DNA of 64,000 nt from an uncultured Bacteroides sp. (GTDB lineage: Bacteria > Bacteroidota > Bacteroidia > Bacteroidales > Bacteroidaceae). The DNA is taken from contig CASFPE010000007.1 in the NCBI GenBank assembly GCA_949296575.1, positions 40,807-104,806 on the forward strand, written 5' to 3'. A program made the position numbers and the translations under genes. This document shows, piece by piece, positions 17,093-24,862 of the stretch. The first letter of the stretch is position 1, and the number at the start of each line of letters is the position of its first letter. Below the pieces are notes generated by a model. That model saw only the letters and a program-made list of their open reading frames with translations. It ran no database searches and was not told the origin of the DNA.

Positions 17093-17413
17093 ATGAAAAA
17101 GGGTGAACTCCAGTCACGCAGGGACTTCTTCAAGAAAGCAGCAAAGGCAGTTTTGCCGATTGTAGGTGCTATCGTATTGGCGAGTGCGCCAAGCATTGTG
17201 ACTGCGGCAGAAAAAGAACCTATGTCCTGCCAGTATGCGTGTTCTACTGGTTGTGGAACAGGCTGTACCGGCGTGTGTTCTTATGATTGTTCTTCTTCTT
17301 GTGCAAGATTGTGCAATGGTTGTCAAGTAGGTTGCGAAGGGGGCTGCAAATACGATTGCACAGTGACCTGTGCTTCAGGATGTCAGGTGCGTTGCTATGC
17401 ATATTGTTGTTGA
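17093..17413 (+). CDS. Tat-signal CXXX-repeat radical-SAM target peptide 2
   Basis: 106 residues. The leader (residues 1-42) is almost identical to that of peptide 1 at both protein and DNA level, including RRDFFKKAAKA and IVLASAPSIVTAAE, so this is a recent duplication. The core (46-106) differs and is longer, with 17 cysteines at four-residue spacing from 46 to 74, a Cys-x2-Cys step at 74-77, then four-residue spacing to 105, ending in Cys105-Cys106. The conserved leader with variable core is what a shared maturase and exporter would select. It lies 41 nt after peptide 1. Confidence 0.88.
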   Translation: MKKGELQSRRDFFKKAAKAVLPIVGAIVLASAPSIVTAAEKEPMSCQYACSTGCGTGCTGVCSYDCSSSCARLCNGCQVGCEGGCKYDCTVTCASGCQVRCYAYCC

Positions 17414-17453
17414 TTATATTGTTTTACATTAAGCATGCCATACAATATTTGCT

Positions 17454-18704
17454 ATGAATATTCAAGATGACAGTGGGGAACTTTTGTATCGTCGGGAGTT
17501 CTTTAAGAAAGCAGCAAAGAAAACTTTGCCTGTTGTTGCGGCAATCGTAGCTCCGTCCTTGTTTATTAATTGCAGTAAGGAAGATGATAATGATGAGTGG
17601 ATTGAGTGTGCTTGTTCTGGAGATTGCTCAAATACTTGTTATTCTGGTTGTTATGGAATTTCTTCATCCCCAACTTGTTCAGATTGTGCAAACAACTGTG
17701 CAGAAGGATGTGGTGCTTCATGTTCGAATACATGTGAGAACAGTTCAAATAACACTTCCGATACAGAGGATGACAAAGGAGATGGCACGGAGGATGAAGA
17801 TGGGATCTCAAAGGCTACGGGAGAAATAGATGGTTACGGATATGTGGATTTAGGTTTGAGTGTGAAATGGGCAACGCAAAATATCGGTGCCTCATCTCCA
17901 GAGAGAGCAGGAACCTATCTTCGTTTCTGCGTAAGGGAAAACAATGGCGAAGGAGCGTCTTCTTCATATTTCCTATTGTTGGCAGGATATGAAAAGGGAG
18001 ACTCTATTGCGGGTTCAAGCTTTGATCATGCAGTTGATCAAATGGGCCGCTATTGGAAGACACCGACTAAAGCGCAATTTGAAGAACTGATAGACAATTG
18101 TGATGGTGAGGAATATAATTTGAATGGCGTTACAGGCTTGAGGTTGAAAAGTCGCAAGAATGGAAAGAGTATATTTATCCCTGCTGTGGGCAGAAAGGAC
18201 GGTTATACCTTAACTTCTGAAAGTTCAGTTTGCTTGTGGAGTTCCACGGTGTATTCATTGATTACAAGCACTGGGTATGGATATACATGTGTATGGACGC
18301 ATCTGACAACAGGCGGATATCGTGCCTTTACACGTGGTGAACGTGAGGTAGATGGCGATAAAATGCCTATCAGGGCAGTTACTGATGGCACGCTTGCTTC
18401 GACAGGTTGCAATGGGGGCTGTTATGCTAATTGTGCCAACAATTCAACGGGCAGTGCTTGTTCGGGCTGTGCTTCGACTTGTTCAAGCGGATGCAAGGAG
18501 AAGTGTGATTATAACTGTGCCGCAACTTGCGACAATCATTGCTATGGAACATGCGATGATTCATGTGGCGGAAGTTGCAGATATATCAGTGCTGGAGCGA
18601 GTTGTTCAGGTTGTGCACAGACGTGTTATAACCGTTGCTATCACGATTGCAGTTATGCTTGTAGTACGAATTGCCAATCATCGTGTGTAAATGGTTCAAA
18701 ATAA
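17454..18704 (+). CDS. Large Tat-signal CXXX-repeat protein with embedded FISUMP-like domain
   Basis: 416 residues. YRREFFKKAAKK (12-23) is a twin-arginine signal; it ends FINC at Cys40 followed by SKEDDND, which resembles a Bacteroidetes lipoprotein surface-export signal, though Asn at -1 is unusual. A first cysteine array spans 52-94. An acidic linker leads to a globular domain (about 128-310) beginning YVDLGLSVKWATQNIGA, the FISUMP-like domain common in Bacteroidales lipoproteins. A second array (319-411) has 22 cysteines. Both arrays are CX3 runs broken by modules of Cys-x8-Cys-x2-Cys (CYGISSSPTCSDC, CANNSTGSACSGC, CRYISAGASCSGC). Likely a modified, surface-anchored protein; function unknown. 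Confidence 0.82.
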   Translation: MNIQDDSGELLYRREFFKKAAKKTLPVVAAIVAPSLFINCSKEDDNDEWIECACSGDCSNTCYSGCYGISSSPTCSDCANNCAEGCGASCSNTCENSSNNTSDTEDDKGDGTEDEDGISKATGEIDGYGYVDLGLSVKWATQNIGASSPERAGTYLRFCVRENNGEGASSSYFLLLAGYEKGDSIAGSSFDHAVDQMGRYWKTPTKAQFEELIDNCDGEEYNLNGVTGLRLKSRKNGKSIFIPAVGRKDGYTLTSESSVCLWSSTVYSLITSTGYGYTCVWTHLTTGGYRAFTRGEREVDGDKMPIRAVTDGTLASTGCNGGCYANCANNSTGSACSGCASTCSSGCKEKCDYNCAATCDNHCYGTCDDSCGGSCRYISAGASCSGCAQTCYNRCYHDCSYACSTNCQSSCVNGSK

Positions 18705-18737
18705 GAATGATTATTGCTAAAATGTATAGAAAATACA

Positions 18738-19952
18738 ATGGAAAAAATCAAAGAAACCGGTAGAGGCTGGCAGTCTGGCATGGCGAAGAACATCACGTTT
18801 ATCGTGACGAAGGATTGCCAACTGGCCTGCAAATACTGTTATCTGGTGGGAAAGAACTCGAAAGAACGCATGCCTTGGGAGGTGGCGAAGCAAGCCATTG
18901 ACTACATTCTTGACCACGAAAGCGAGATGCGGGAGGAAAGTGTGATATGGGACTTCATTGGCGGCGAGCCTTTCCTTGAAATCGATTTGATTGACCGGAT
19001 TTGCGATTACCTGAAGACGGAGATGTTCCGCAGGAACCATCATTGGTTCAATTCTTACCGCTTCTCGTTTTCAACGAACGGCATCAACTATCATACGGAC
19101 AAGGTGCAGCGGTTCATTCAAAAGAACCATGACCATCTGTCCATCGGCATCACCATCGACGGCACGGAGCGGAAGCACGACCTCAACCGCATTTATAAGG
19201 GCGACGGGCGCGGCTCGTATGCCGACGTGGTGCGCAACATCCCGCTCTGGTTGGAGCAGTTCCCGCATGGCGGCACGAAGGTGACCATCAGCAGCGAGGA
19301 CCTTCCTTATATAAAGGAGAGCGTGCTTCACCTTTACGGCCTCGGCATCCACGAGGTGAACATCAACTGTGTGTTCGAGGATGTGTGGAAACCGGGCGAT
19401 GATGCGTTGTTCGAGGAGCAGTTGATGCAGCTGGCGGATGCCATCATCGATGGCGGTTATTACCGGGATTATGCCTGCTCTTTCTTTTCGGAGCATTTGG
19501 GCAAACCGCTGGATTGCGTCACGCAGAACCAGAATTGGTGCGGCGCGGGCAAGATGCTGGCCGTGGATGCCGAAGGCAATTTCTACCCCTGCACCCGTTT
19601 CGCGCAATATTCTTTGCGGGAAAAGAAGGCGTGGATTATCGGCAACATCCGCGACGGCATTGACAAAAACAAGCTCCGCCCGTTCCTGTTGCTTGACCGC
19701 TGCACGCAGTCGCCGCAGCAATGCATCGACTGCGAGGTGGCCGAAGGATGCGCATGGTGCCAGGGCGAGAACTATGATGCGGCCGACACGCCGACCATCT
19801 ATCAGCGGGCTACTGCCATCTGCCGGATGCACAAGGCGCGTGTGAGGGCCAACAATTATTATTGGAACAAGCTGTTCCGCAAGTTGGAGTTGGAAGACGC
19901 GCGGGAAGCCTGCGAAGAAAACCATCCGAAACCGAACCCTTTAAACTGCTAA
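18738..19952 (+). CDS. Radical SAM/SPASM peptide maturase, CXXX-repeat target family
   Basis: 404 residues from ATG 18738 (a frame from 18714 adds eight residues). KDCQLACKYCY (about 30-40) contains the CX3CX2C site for the SAM-cleaving [4Fe-4S] cluster; FIGGEPFLE is the GGE SAM-binding motif. The C-terminal half (about 255-375) has the SPASM cysteine set: NWCGAGKM, YPCTRF, then CTQSPQQCIDC and CAWC for auxiliary clusters. Relatives act on Cys-X-X-X repeat peptides, and related Cys-rich substrates receive thioether links; the chemistry here is inferred. It lies 33 nt after the third precursor. GC-rich, unlike the precursors. Confidence 0.92.
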   Translation: MEKIKETGRGWQSGMAKNITFIVTKDCQLACKYCYLVGKNSKERMPWEVAKQAIDYILDHESEMREESVIWDFIGGEPFLEIDLIDRICDYLKTEMFRRNHHWFNSYRFSFSTNGINYHTDKVQRFIQKNHDHLSIGITIDGTERKHDLNRIYKGDGRGSYADVVRNIPLWLEQFPHGGTKVTISSEDLPYIKESVLHLYGLGIHEVNINCVFEDVWKPGDDALFEEQLMQLADAIIDGGYYRDYACSFFSEHLGKPLDCVTQNQNWCGAGKMLAVDAEGNFYPCTRFAQYSLREKKAWIIGNIRDGIDKNKLRPFLLLDRCTQSPQQCIDCEVAEGCAWCQGENYDAADTPTIYQRATAICRMHKARVRANNYYWNKLFRKLELEDAREACEENHPKPNPLNC

Positions 19953-19956
19953 GCGT

Positions 19957-20901
19957 ATGATACAGTATTTGGTCATTTTGTTGGACGACACGTCTGTGTC
20001 GTTCTGCCATTACGGCAATGCGAAGAAAGAGCGTCGGCTGATGCCGCTCGAAACGTTGAAGGCAGGCATCCTGTTCGGCATGAAGGAGAACCTGAACATC
20101 CAGTTCGTGTATCCCGCTTATGCTTTGCCGGAGGCGTACGATGCGGTGATTGAGGGCATCGACCATGTGAAGATAATGCCCGCCGCCACGCCGGAAGGCG
20201 CGGACGTGCTGGTGATGAACGGGTGGAAGGAATGCGAAAGTTGGACGGCGGGAGCGGGCGTGTCGTGCGTGCTGCGCCTTCCGAAAGCGGAATGGTTCGG
20301 GCAGGCGGGCCGTGTGGCGGCTTTGTTGGAGAAGACGGAACGCCTGAATGTGGTGCTGACGGACGTGGAAACCTTCACGGAGGACGACTTCAAGGCGTAT
20401 GAACGTTCCTTGGCAGAGGTGGCTAATCTTCTTGAAAAAGCCTATATGAACGGGAAAACGCCCCAACTGAACCTTTTGACCGACCGCATGATGTTGGAGC
20501 AGATGAACAACTGCGGCGCGGGCGACACGAACATCACCCTTGCGCCGGACGGGAAGTTCTACGTGTGTCCGGCCTTTTATCAGGCAGCGGGCGGTTACGC
20601 CATCGGCAGTTTGGCCGAAGGTTTGGAGATAAAGAACGCGCAGCTTTACAGGCTGGACCATGCGCCGCTGTGCCGTCACTGCGATGCCTATCAATGCCGC
20701 CGCTGCATCTGGCTGAACCGCAAGGCCACGTTGGAGGTCAACACGCCCGGCCATGAGCAATGCGTGGCGGCGCACTTGGAGCGCAATGCTTCCCGGCAAC
20801 TGCTCCTTGCCATCCGGAAGCACGGCACTTTCCTCCCCGACAAACGGGAAATTCGCGAAATAGATTATTTGGATCCTTTTGATGTAAGAAAAGAATGGTA
20901 A
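19957..20901 (+). CDS. CXXX-repeat peptide maturase, pseudo-radical-SAM with SPASM-like C-terminus
   Basis: 314 residues. The N-terminal two thirds resemble the partner protein of CXXX systems but lack a CX3CX2C motif, so it should not cleave SAM. Residues about 188-270 keep a SPASM-like set: NNCGAGDTNITLAPDGKFYV, then CPAF, LCRHCDAYQCRRCIW. It may bind auxiliary iron-sulfur clusters and act as a scaffold or partner for the radical SAM enzyme. It starts four bases after that gene and overlaps the next, indicating strict coexpression. Named from memory of the CXXX repeat peptide maturase family. Confidence 0.8.
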   Translation: MIQYLVILLDDTSVSFCHYGNAKKERRLMPLETLKAGILFGMKENLNIQFVYPAYALPEAYDAVIEGIDHVKIMPAATPEGADVLVMNGWKECESWTAGAGVSCVLRLPKAEWFGQAGRVAALLEKTERLNVVLTDVETFTEDDFKAYERSLAEVANLLEKAYMNGKTPQLNLLTDRMMLEQMNNCGAGDTNITLAPDGKFYVCPAFYQAAGGYAIGSLAEGLEIKNAQLYRLDHAPLCRHCDAYQCRRCIWLNRKATLEVNTPGHEQCVAAHLERNASRQLLLAIRKHGTFLPDKREIREIDYLDPFDVRKEW

Positions 20902-21170
20902 AGAAAAAAGTGGGCCAGGTGGCCGTGGACGAGAAGAATGAAATCCAAGCGTTGTTTGAACGCAGGAACGGCCTGAATGAACTGGCAAAGATTCTCACGG
21001 CAGACAATGCCGATTTGTATGAAAAATGGGTGAAAGACATGGGCGAAACCCAGTCCAAGTTCCAAGGATGGTGGGACAGGATGGCCGCGAAATACCAGTG
21101 GGAGTCGCACGAAGGCGGCAACTGGGAGATAAACTTCGACACGTGCGACATTTATTTAGTGCTGCCATGA
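20895..21170 (+). CDS. CXXX-repeat peptide modification system protein
   Basis: 91 residues, cytoplasmic, mostly helical with LFERRNGLNELAKILTADN and YEKWVKDMGETQSKFQGWWD, ending in a short strand region. Position and size match the small third component of CXXX repeat systems. It overlaps the maturase by 7 nt and its TGA overlaps the tatA ATG. The W/K-rich helices could bind the precursor leader, but there is no RRE-like winged-helix pattern I can point to. Confidence 0.75.
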   Translation: MVKKKVGQVAVDEKNEIQALFERRNGLNELAKILTADNADLYEKWVKDMGETQSKFQGWWDRMAAKYQWESHEGGNWEINFDTCDIYLVLP

Positions 21171-21427
21171 CGGGTTCACATTTGTTATTCATCGGCACGA
21201 CCGAGTTGCTGCTGATTGGCGGCATTGCCCTGTTGCTCTTTGGCGGCAAGAAATTGCCTGAAATGATGCGCGGCTTGGGTCAGGGTGTCAGGGAGTTCAA
21301 GAAGGGAGTGAATGAAGTGAAGGCGCCATTGGACGAGGAGGCGGAAAAGGAAGAAGCCGGGACTGCGCCCGCATCGCCCAAAGGGAAAGTTGCCGAAGGC
21401 AACGCGAAAGATGAAGGAAAGGAATGA
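21167..21427 (+). CDS. tatA: Sec-independent protein translocase TatA
   Basis: 86 residues with one N-terminal membrane helix (about 10-24, ELLLIGGIALLLFGGKKLPE), then the TatA amphipathic helix with the conserved FGGKKLPEM hinge and a charged tail. It forms the pore-like element of the twin-arginine translocase. Its ATG overlaps the stop of the CXXX modification protein by 3 nt, which ties Tat export to the peptide system. No separate TatB is seen, as is usual in Bacteroidetes. Confidence 0.93.
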   Translation: MTGSHLLFIGTTELLLIGGIALLLFGGKKLPEMMRGLGQGVREFKKGVNEVKAPLDEEAEKEEAGTAPASPKGKVAEGNAKDEGKE

Positions 21428-22226
21428 CGCAGGAGGGCTGATGACATTCGGCGGACACCTTGAAGTGCTTCGCCGGATGCTTTTCCGCGTCTTGGGAGTC
21501 TGTGTGGCGGCAGCGGTGGCCGTGTTTTGTTTGAAGGACGCGACGTGGCAACTGTTGCTCGCGCCCAGCGAGAGCGATTTCGCCACCTACACGTGGATGG
21601 AGCGGATGATGCAGGGCTTGGGTGCCGAAGGTTTCCATTTCCGGGACTTCCATGTGAAGTTGATTTCCACGAACCTTGCCAGCCAGTTCATGCAACATCT
21701 CAAAACCTCCATTTACATTGGCCTGCTGTTGGCCTCGCCCTACATCTTGGTGGAACTGTTCCGCTTCGTGTCGCCGGCCTTGTTTGAGCGGGAGCGGCGT
21801 TATTCCGTGAAAGCCCTCGTGGCGGTCTATCTGTTGTTCTTGGCCGGGCTTCTGGTCAGTTATTATGTTTTGTTTCCGATATCTTTCCGCTTCTTAGGCA
21901 CGTATAGCGTGTCTGCACGGGTGGAAAGCACCATCACCTTGGACAGTTACATCTCCACCTTCCTCACGTTGTCCCTGTTGATGGGCGTGGTGTTCCAGCT
22001 TCCCGTAATCTCTTTCGTGTTGGGAAAGTTGGGGATTGTCCATGCAGCGGTGCTTGCGAAGTACCGCAAGCATGCTTTCCTGGCAATTCTCACGGTGGCT
22101 GCCATCATCACGCCGGGGCAGGATGTCCTCAGCCTGGTATTGGTGTCGCTGCCGTTGTATGTGCTGTATGAGATCAGCATCCGTGTCGTGAAGCGATGCA
22201 CGGGAACGGTTGCGCGGAAGCACTGA
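21411..22226 (+). CDS. tatC: Sec-independent protein translocase TatC
   Basis: About 271 residues, six predicted membrane helices. MTFGGHLEVLRRMLFR is the conserved TatC N-terminal motif that helps recognise the twin-arginine signal, followed by the FRFVSPALFERERR segment and the VITPGQDV-like loop (IITPGQDVLS) near TM5. ATG 21411 overlaps tatA by 17 nt; ATG 21441 (MTFGG) is the alternative. Last gene of the peptide operon, after which a repeat array follows. Confidence 0.93.
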   Translation: MKERNDAGGLMTFGGHLEVLRRMLFRVLGVCVAAAVAVFCLKDATWQLLLAPSESDFATYTWMERMMQGLGAEGFHFRDFHVKLISTNLASQFMQHLKTSIYIGLLLASPYILVELFRFVSPALFERERRYSVKALVAVYLLFLAGLLVSYYVLFPISFRFLGTYSVSARVESTITLDSYISTFLTLSLLMGVVFQLPVISFVLGKLGIVHAAVLAKYRKHAFLAILTVAAIITPGQDVLSLVLVSLPLYVLYEISIRVVKRCTGTVARKH

Positions 22227-22239
22227 GAACAATTTCAAA

Positions 22240-22420
22240 AAGTTCATAGAAGAATTCGAAAAACCTTTCAAGGTTTTGCCCCAAACCATGGAAGGTTTTT
22301 GCAAAACCTTTGGGAGGTGTTTGCCGCCTTGTCGGGGAGGGGAGCCGCCTTCTTGCCGGGGCGGGCTTCCTTGCCGCGAGGGGAGGGGATGGCTTTTTTT
22401 GCGGCTTGGCACAATTTTTT
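22240..22420. repeat. Degenerate tandem repeat array, period about 21-23 bp
   Basis: Between tatC and porP. Successive GC dinucleotides after T-runs fall at 22278, 22301 and 22323, and units such as AAAACCTTTCAAGGTTTT (an 18-nt inverted repeat), CCAAACCATGGAAGG and AAAACCTTTGGGAGG recur, grading into G-rich units (CGGGGAGGGGAG, CCGGGGCGGG). Translation in all three forward frames and on the reverse strand shows a seven-residue period, an independent sign of 21-bp spacing. Units diverge strongly. No gene is predicted here. Confidence 0.6.
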
Positions 22421-22467
22421 CCCGTTTTGGCAGTTAAGTAGAAATGGAATTCCTGGAAATGGTTCAG

Positions 22468-23421
22468 ATGAAGTGCATAAAAGGATTATTAGTGGCGTGC
22501 CTGTTGCTTTGCAGCGTTGCGGCAAAGGCGCAGTTCGACGTGGACTTCACGAACTATTGGGCGCTGAACGGTTACTACAACCCCGCTTACGCCGGACAGG
22601 TGGACAAGCTGAACATTTGCGGCACGTACAGCCTGCAATTGGCGGGATTCACGAACGCGCCCAAGACGATGTACTTCGGCACTGACATGCCGTTGAAGTT
22701 CCTGAACCAGAAACACGGCGTGGGCGTCGGCTTCATGAACGAGACGATTGGCTTGCTGACCAACCAACGTTTCTTTGCGCAATACTCCTTCAAACTCAAC
22801 CTTTGGGGCGGAAAATTGGGCATCGGCGTGCAGCTGGGCGGGTTGAGCGTGGGTTTCGACCCCGAAGATTTGGACCTCGGCGAAGGGGAAAACGCGCAGG
22901 ACGACCCGGCCTTTCCCTCAGCGGAAGCCAACGGGACGGCCTTCGACATGGATTTGGGGCTGTTCTATTCCCACAAGCTTTTCTACGCGGGACTGTCGGT
23001 GGCCCACCTCCTGGCCCCGAAAGTCCTGATAGGGGAAACCAATGAGATGAAAGTGGACCCCGTATATTATTTGACGGGCGGATGCAATATAAAAACGAAA
23101 AACCCGTTAATCACAATACAACCGTCGGTGATGCTGCGGACAGACATGCTGATGTTCAAGGCAGACCTGACGGCCCGGTTCCTGTACACATGGAATGAGA
23201 AGGTGTATTATGCGGGCGTGTCGTACAGCCCTGCGAACTCCGTGGCCCTCCTCATCGGCATGCAGTTGATAAAGGGATTGGGAGTGGGGTATTCCTACAA
23301 CATGTTCACGTCGAAAATCGGCGCGCTCAACGGCAGCCACGACATCTACGTGAACTATTCGATGGACATGAACTTTATGGGAAAGAGTAAAAACAAACAT
23401 AAGAGTATACGCATATTATAA
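22468..23421 (+). CDS. porP: Type IX secretion outer-membrane protein PorP/SprF family
   Basis: 317 residues from ATG 22468 (in-frame ATGs at 22444 and 22459 also exist). Signal peptide ends VAAKAQF. QFDVDFTNYWALNGYYNPAYAG is split across the mature start and is the typical PorP/SprF opening; the rest is beta-barrel with GVGVGFMNETIG and GLGVGYSYNMF. It is a type IX outer-membrane component; in Porphyromonas gingivalis porP precedes porKLMN, the order seen here. The stop overlaps the gldK start (TAATG). Confidence 0.93.
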   Translation: MKCIKGLLVACLLLCSVAAKAQFDVDFTNYWALNGYYNPAYAGQVDKLNICGTYSLQLAGFTNAPKTMYFGTDMPLKFLNQKHGVGVGFMNETIGLLTNQRFFAQYSFKLNLWGGKLGIGVQLGGLSVGFDPEDLDLGEGENAQDDPAFPSAEANGTAFDMDLGLFYSHKLFYAGLSVAHLLAPKVLIGETNEMKVDPVYYLTGGCNIKTKNPLITIQPSVMLRTDMLMFKADLTARFLYTWNEKVYYAGVSYSPANSVALLIGMQLIKGLGVGYSYNMFTSKIGALNGSHDIYVNYSMDMNFMGKSKNKHKSIRIL

Positions 23422-24845
23422 TGGATATGAAAAAAATGTTGTTAGCAGCCTGTGTGGCAATGGTGGCAGCGCTTTGCGGATGCATGGGGCCCACCGGCGC
23501 TTCCACGGGAGGAGAACTGACCGGGGTCAGCGCAGTGGCTTGGAACGAGCCTGCGCCGTATGGAATGGTTTTGATAAAGCGGGGTTCTTTGAAGATAGGG
23601 CCGGAAAAGCCGGACAGCCTTTGGGGGATATCCGTGCCGACAAAGGAGATTTCGGTGGATGCCTTCTGGATGGACGAGACGGAAATCAGCAACTCCAAAT
23701 ACAAGCAGTTTGTGTTCTGGGTGCGCGACTCCATCATCCGCGAACGTTTGGCCGACCCCGCCTATGGAGGCAACGAACTGTTCAAGATAGAGGAGGACGA
23801 AGAAGGCAACCCCATCCGCCCATACCTGAACTGGAACCGCCCCATCCCTTGGAAGAAAGCCACGGAAGATGAGCTGATGGCCATCGAAAGTGTTTTTAAA
23901 AACCACCCGGTGGAAGGCTACCGGATGCTCGATGCCAGCCAGATGAACTACCATTACAGCTACTTCGACCAGACGCAGGCCGCCTTGCGGAAGAACCGCT
24001 TGAACCCTGCCGAGCGCAACCTCAACACGGACATTCCCGTGGACATGGAGGAAGAAATCATCATATCCAAGGATACCGCTTACTTTGACGAGGACGGGCA
24101 GATTGTGAACGAAACCATCACGCGCCCCCTCTCCAGCCTGTTTGATTTCGAGAACAGCTACATCATCAACATCTATCCCGACACAACTTGCTGGGTGAAC
24201 GACTTCCAGAATGCGTACAACGAACCGTACATGCGCATGTATTTCTCCCATCCCGGCTACAACGACTACCCCGTCGTGGGAGTCAGTTGGGAGCAAGCCA
24301 ACGCCTTCTGCGCGTGGCGCACGATGTTCCTGATGCGGGGGTTGAAGGGCGCGGCAAGCTATGTGGAACGCTACCGCCTGCCTTCGGAAGTGGAATGGGA
24401 GTTTGCAGCCCGTGGCACGGAAGGCAACATTTACCCTTGGGAACAGGAAGAAACGAAGTCGGAGGACGGCTGCTTCTACGGGAACTTCAAGCCCGACAAA
24501 GGCGATTACACCAAGGATGGCAACCTCATCACGACGCGTGTAGGCTCTTATTCGCCGAACTCCAACGGATTGTATGACATGGGCGGCAATGTGGCTGAAT
24601 GGACTTCCACGGTTTATACGGATGCCGGCGTGCTTTCCATGAACGACATGAACCCGGAACTGCGGTACAATGCGGCGAAAGAAGACCCGTACATGATGAA
24701 GAAAAAGACAGTGAGGGGCGGTTCCTGGAAAGACGTGGCCGCATTCATCCGCTCGGACGCGCGCACGTATGAGTACCAGAACGTGGGACGTTCTTACATC
24801 GGCTTCCGCTGCGTCAGGACACAGGTAGGATATAGTAGGAAATAA
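23421..24845 (+). CDS. gldK: Type IX secretion lipoprotein GldK/PorK
   Basis: 474 residues. The lipoprotein signal ends LCGC near Cys21. An FGE-sulfatase-like domain follows, with FWMDETEISNSKYKQFV, VSWEQANAFCAWR, RLPSEVEWEFAARG and a C-terminal VRGGSWKD/GFRC. GldK/PorK forms the periplasmic ring with GldN/PorN beneath the outer membrane. Length and order agree with the family. The catalytic cysteine pair of true formylglycine-generating enzymes is not expected in GldK. Confidence 0.94.
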   Translation: MDMKKMLLAACVAMVAALCGCMGPTGASTGGELTGVSAVAWNEPAPYGMVLIKRGSLKIGPEKPDSLWGISVPTKEISVDAFWMDETEISNSKYKQFVFWVRDSIIRERLADPAYGGNELFKIEEDEEGNPIRPYLNWNRPIPWKKATEDELMAIESVFKNHPVEGYRMLDASQMNYHYSYFDQTQAALRKNRLNPAERNLNTDIPVDMEEEIIISKDTAYFDEDGQIVNETITRPLSSLFDFENSYIINIYPDTTCWVNDFQNAYNEPYMRMYFSHPGYNDYPVVGVSWEQANAFCAWRTMFLMRGLKGAASYVERYRLPSEVEWEFAARGTEGNIYPWEQEETKSEDGCFYGNFKPDKGDYTKDGNLITTRVGSYSPNSNGLYDMGGNVAEWTSTVYTDAGVLSMNDMNPELRYNAAKEDPYMMKKKTVRGGSWKDVAAFIRSDARTYEYQNVGRSYIGFRCVRTQVGYSRK

Positions 24846-24862
24846 TAATAAGATATAACGCT

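Noticed and set aside
16767..17413. Metallothionein interpretation of the cysteine arrays
   Set aside because: The Tat signals, strict CX3 spacing and adjacent radical SAM enzymes fit a modified peptide better.
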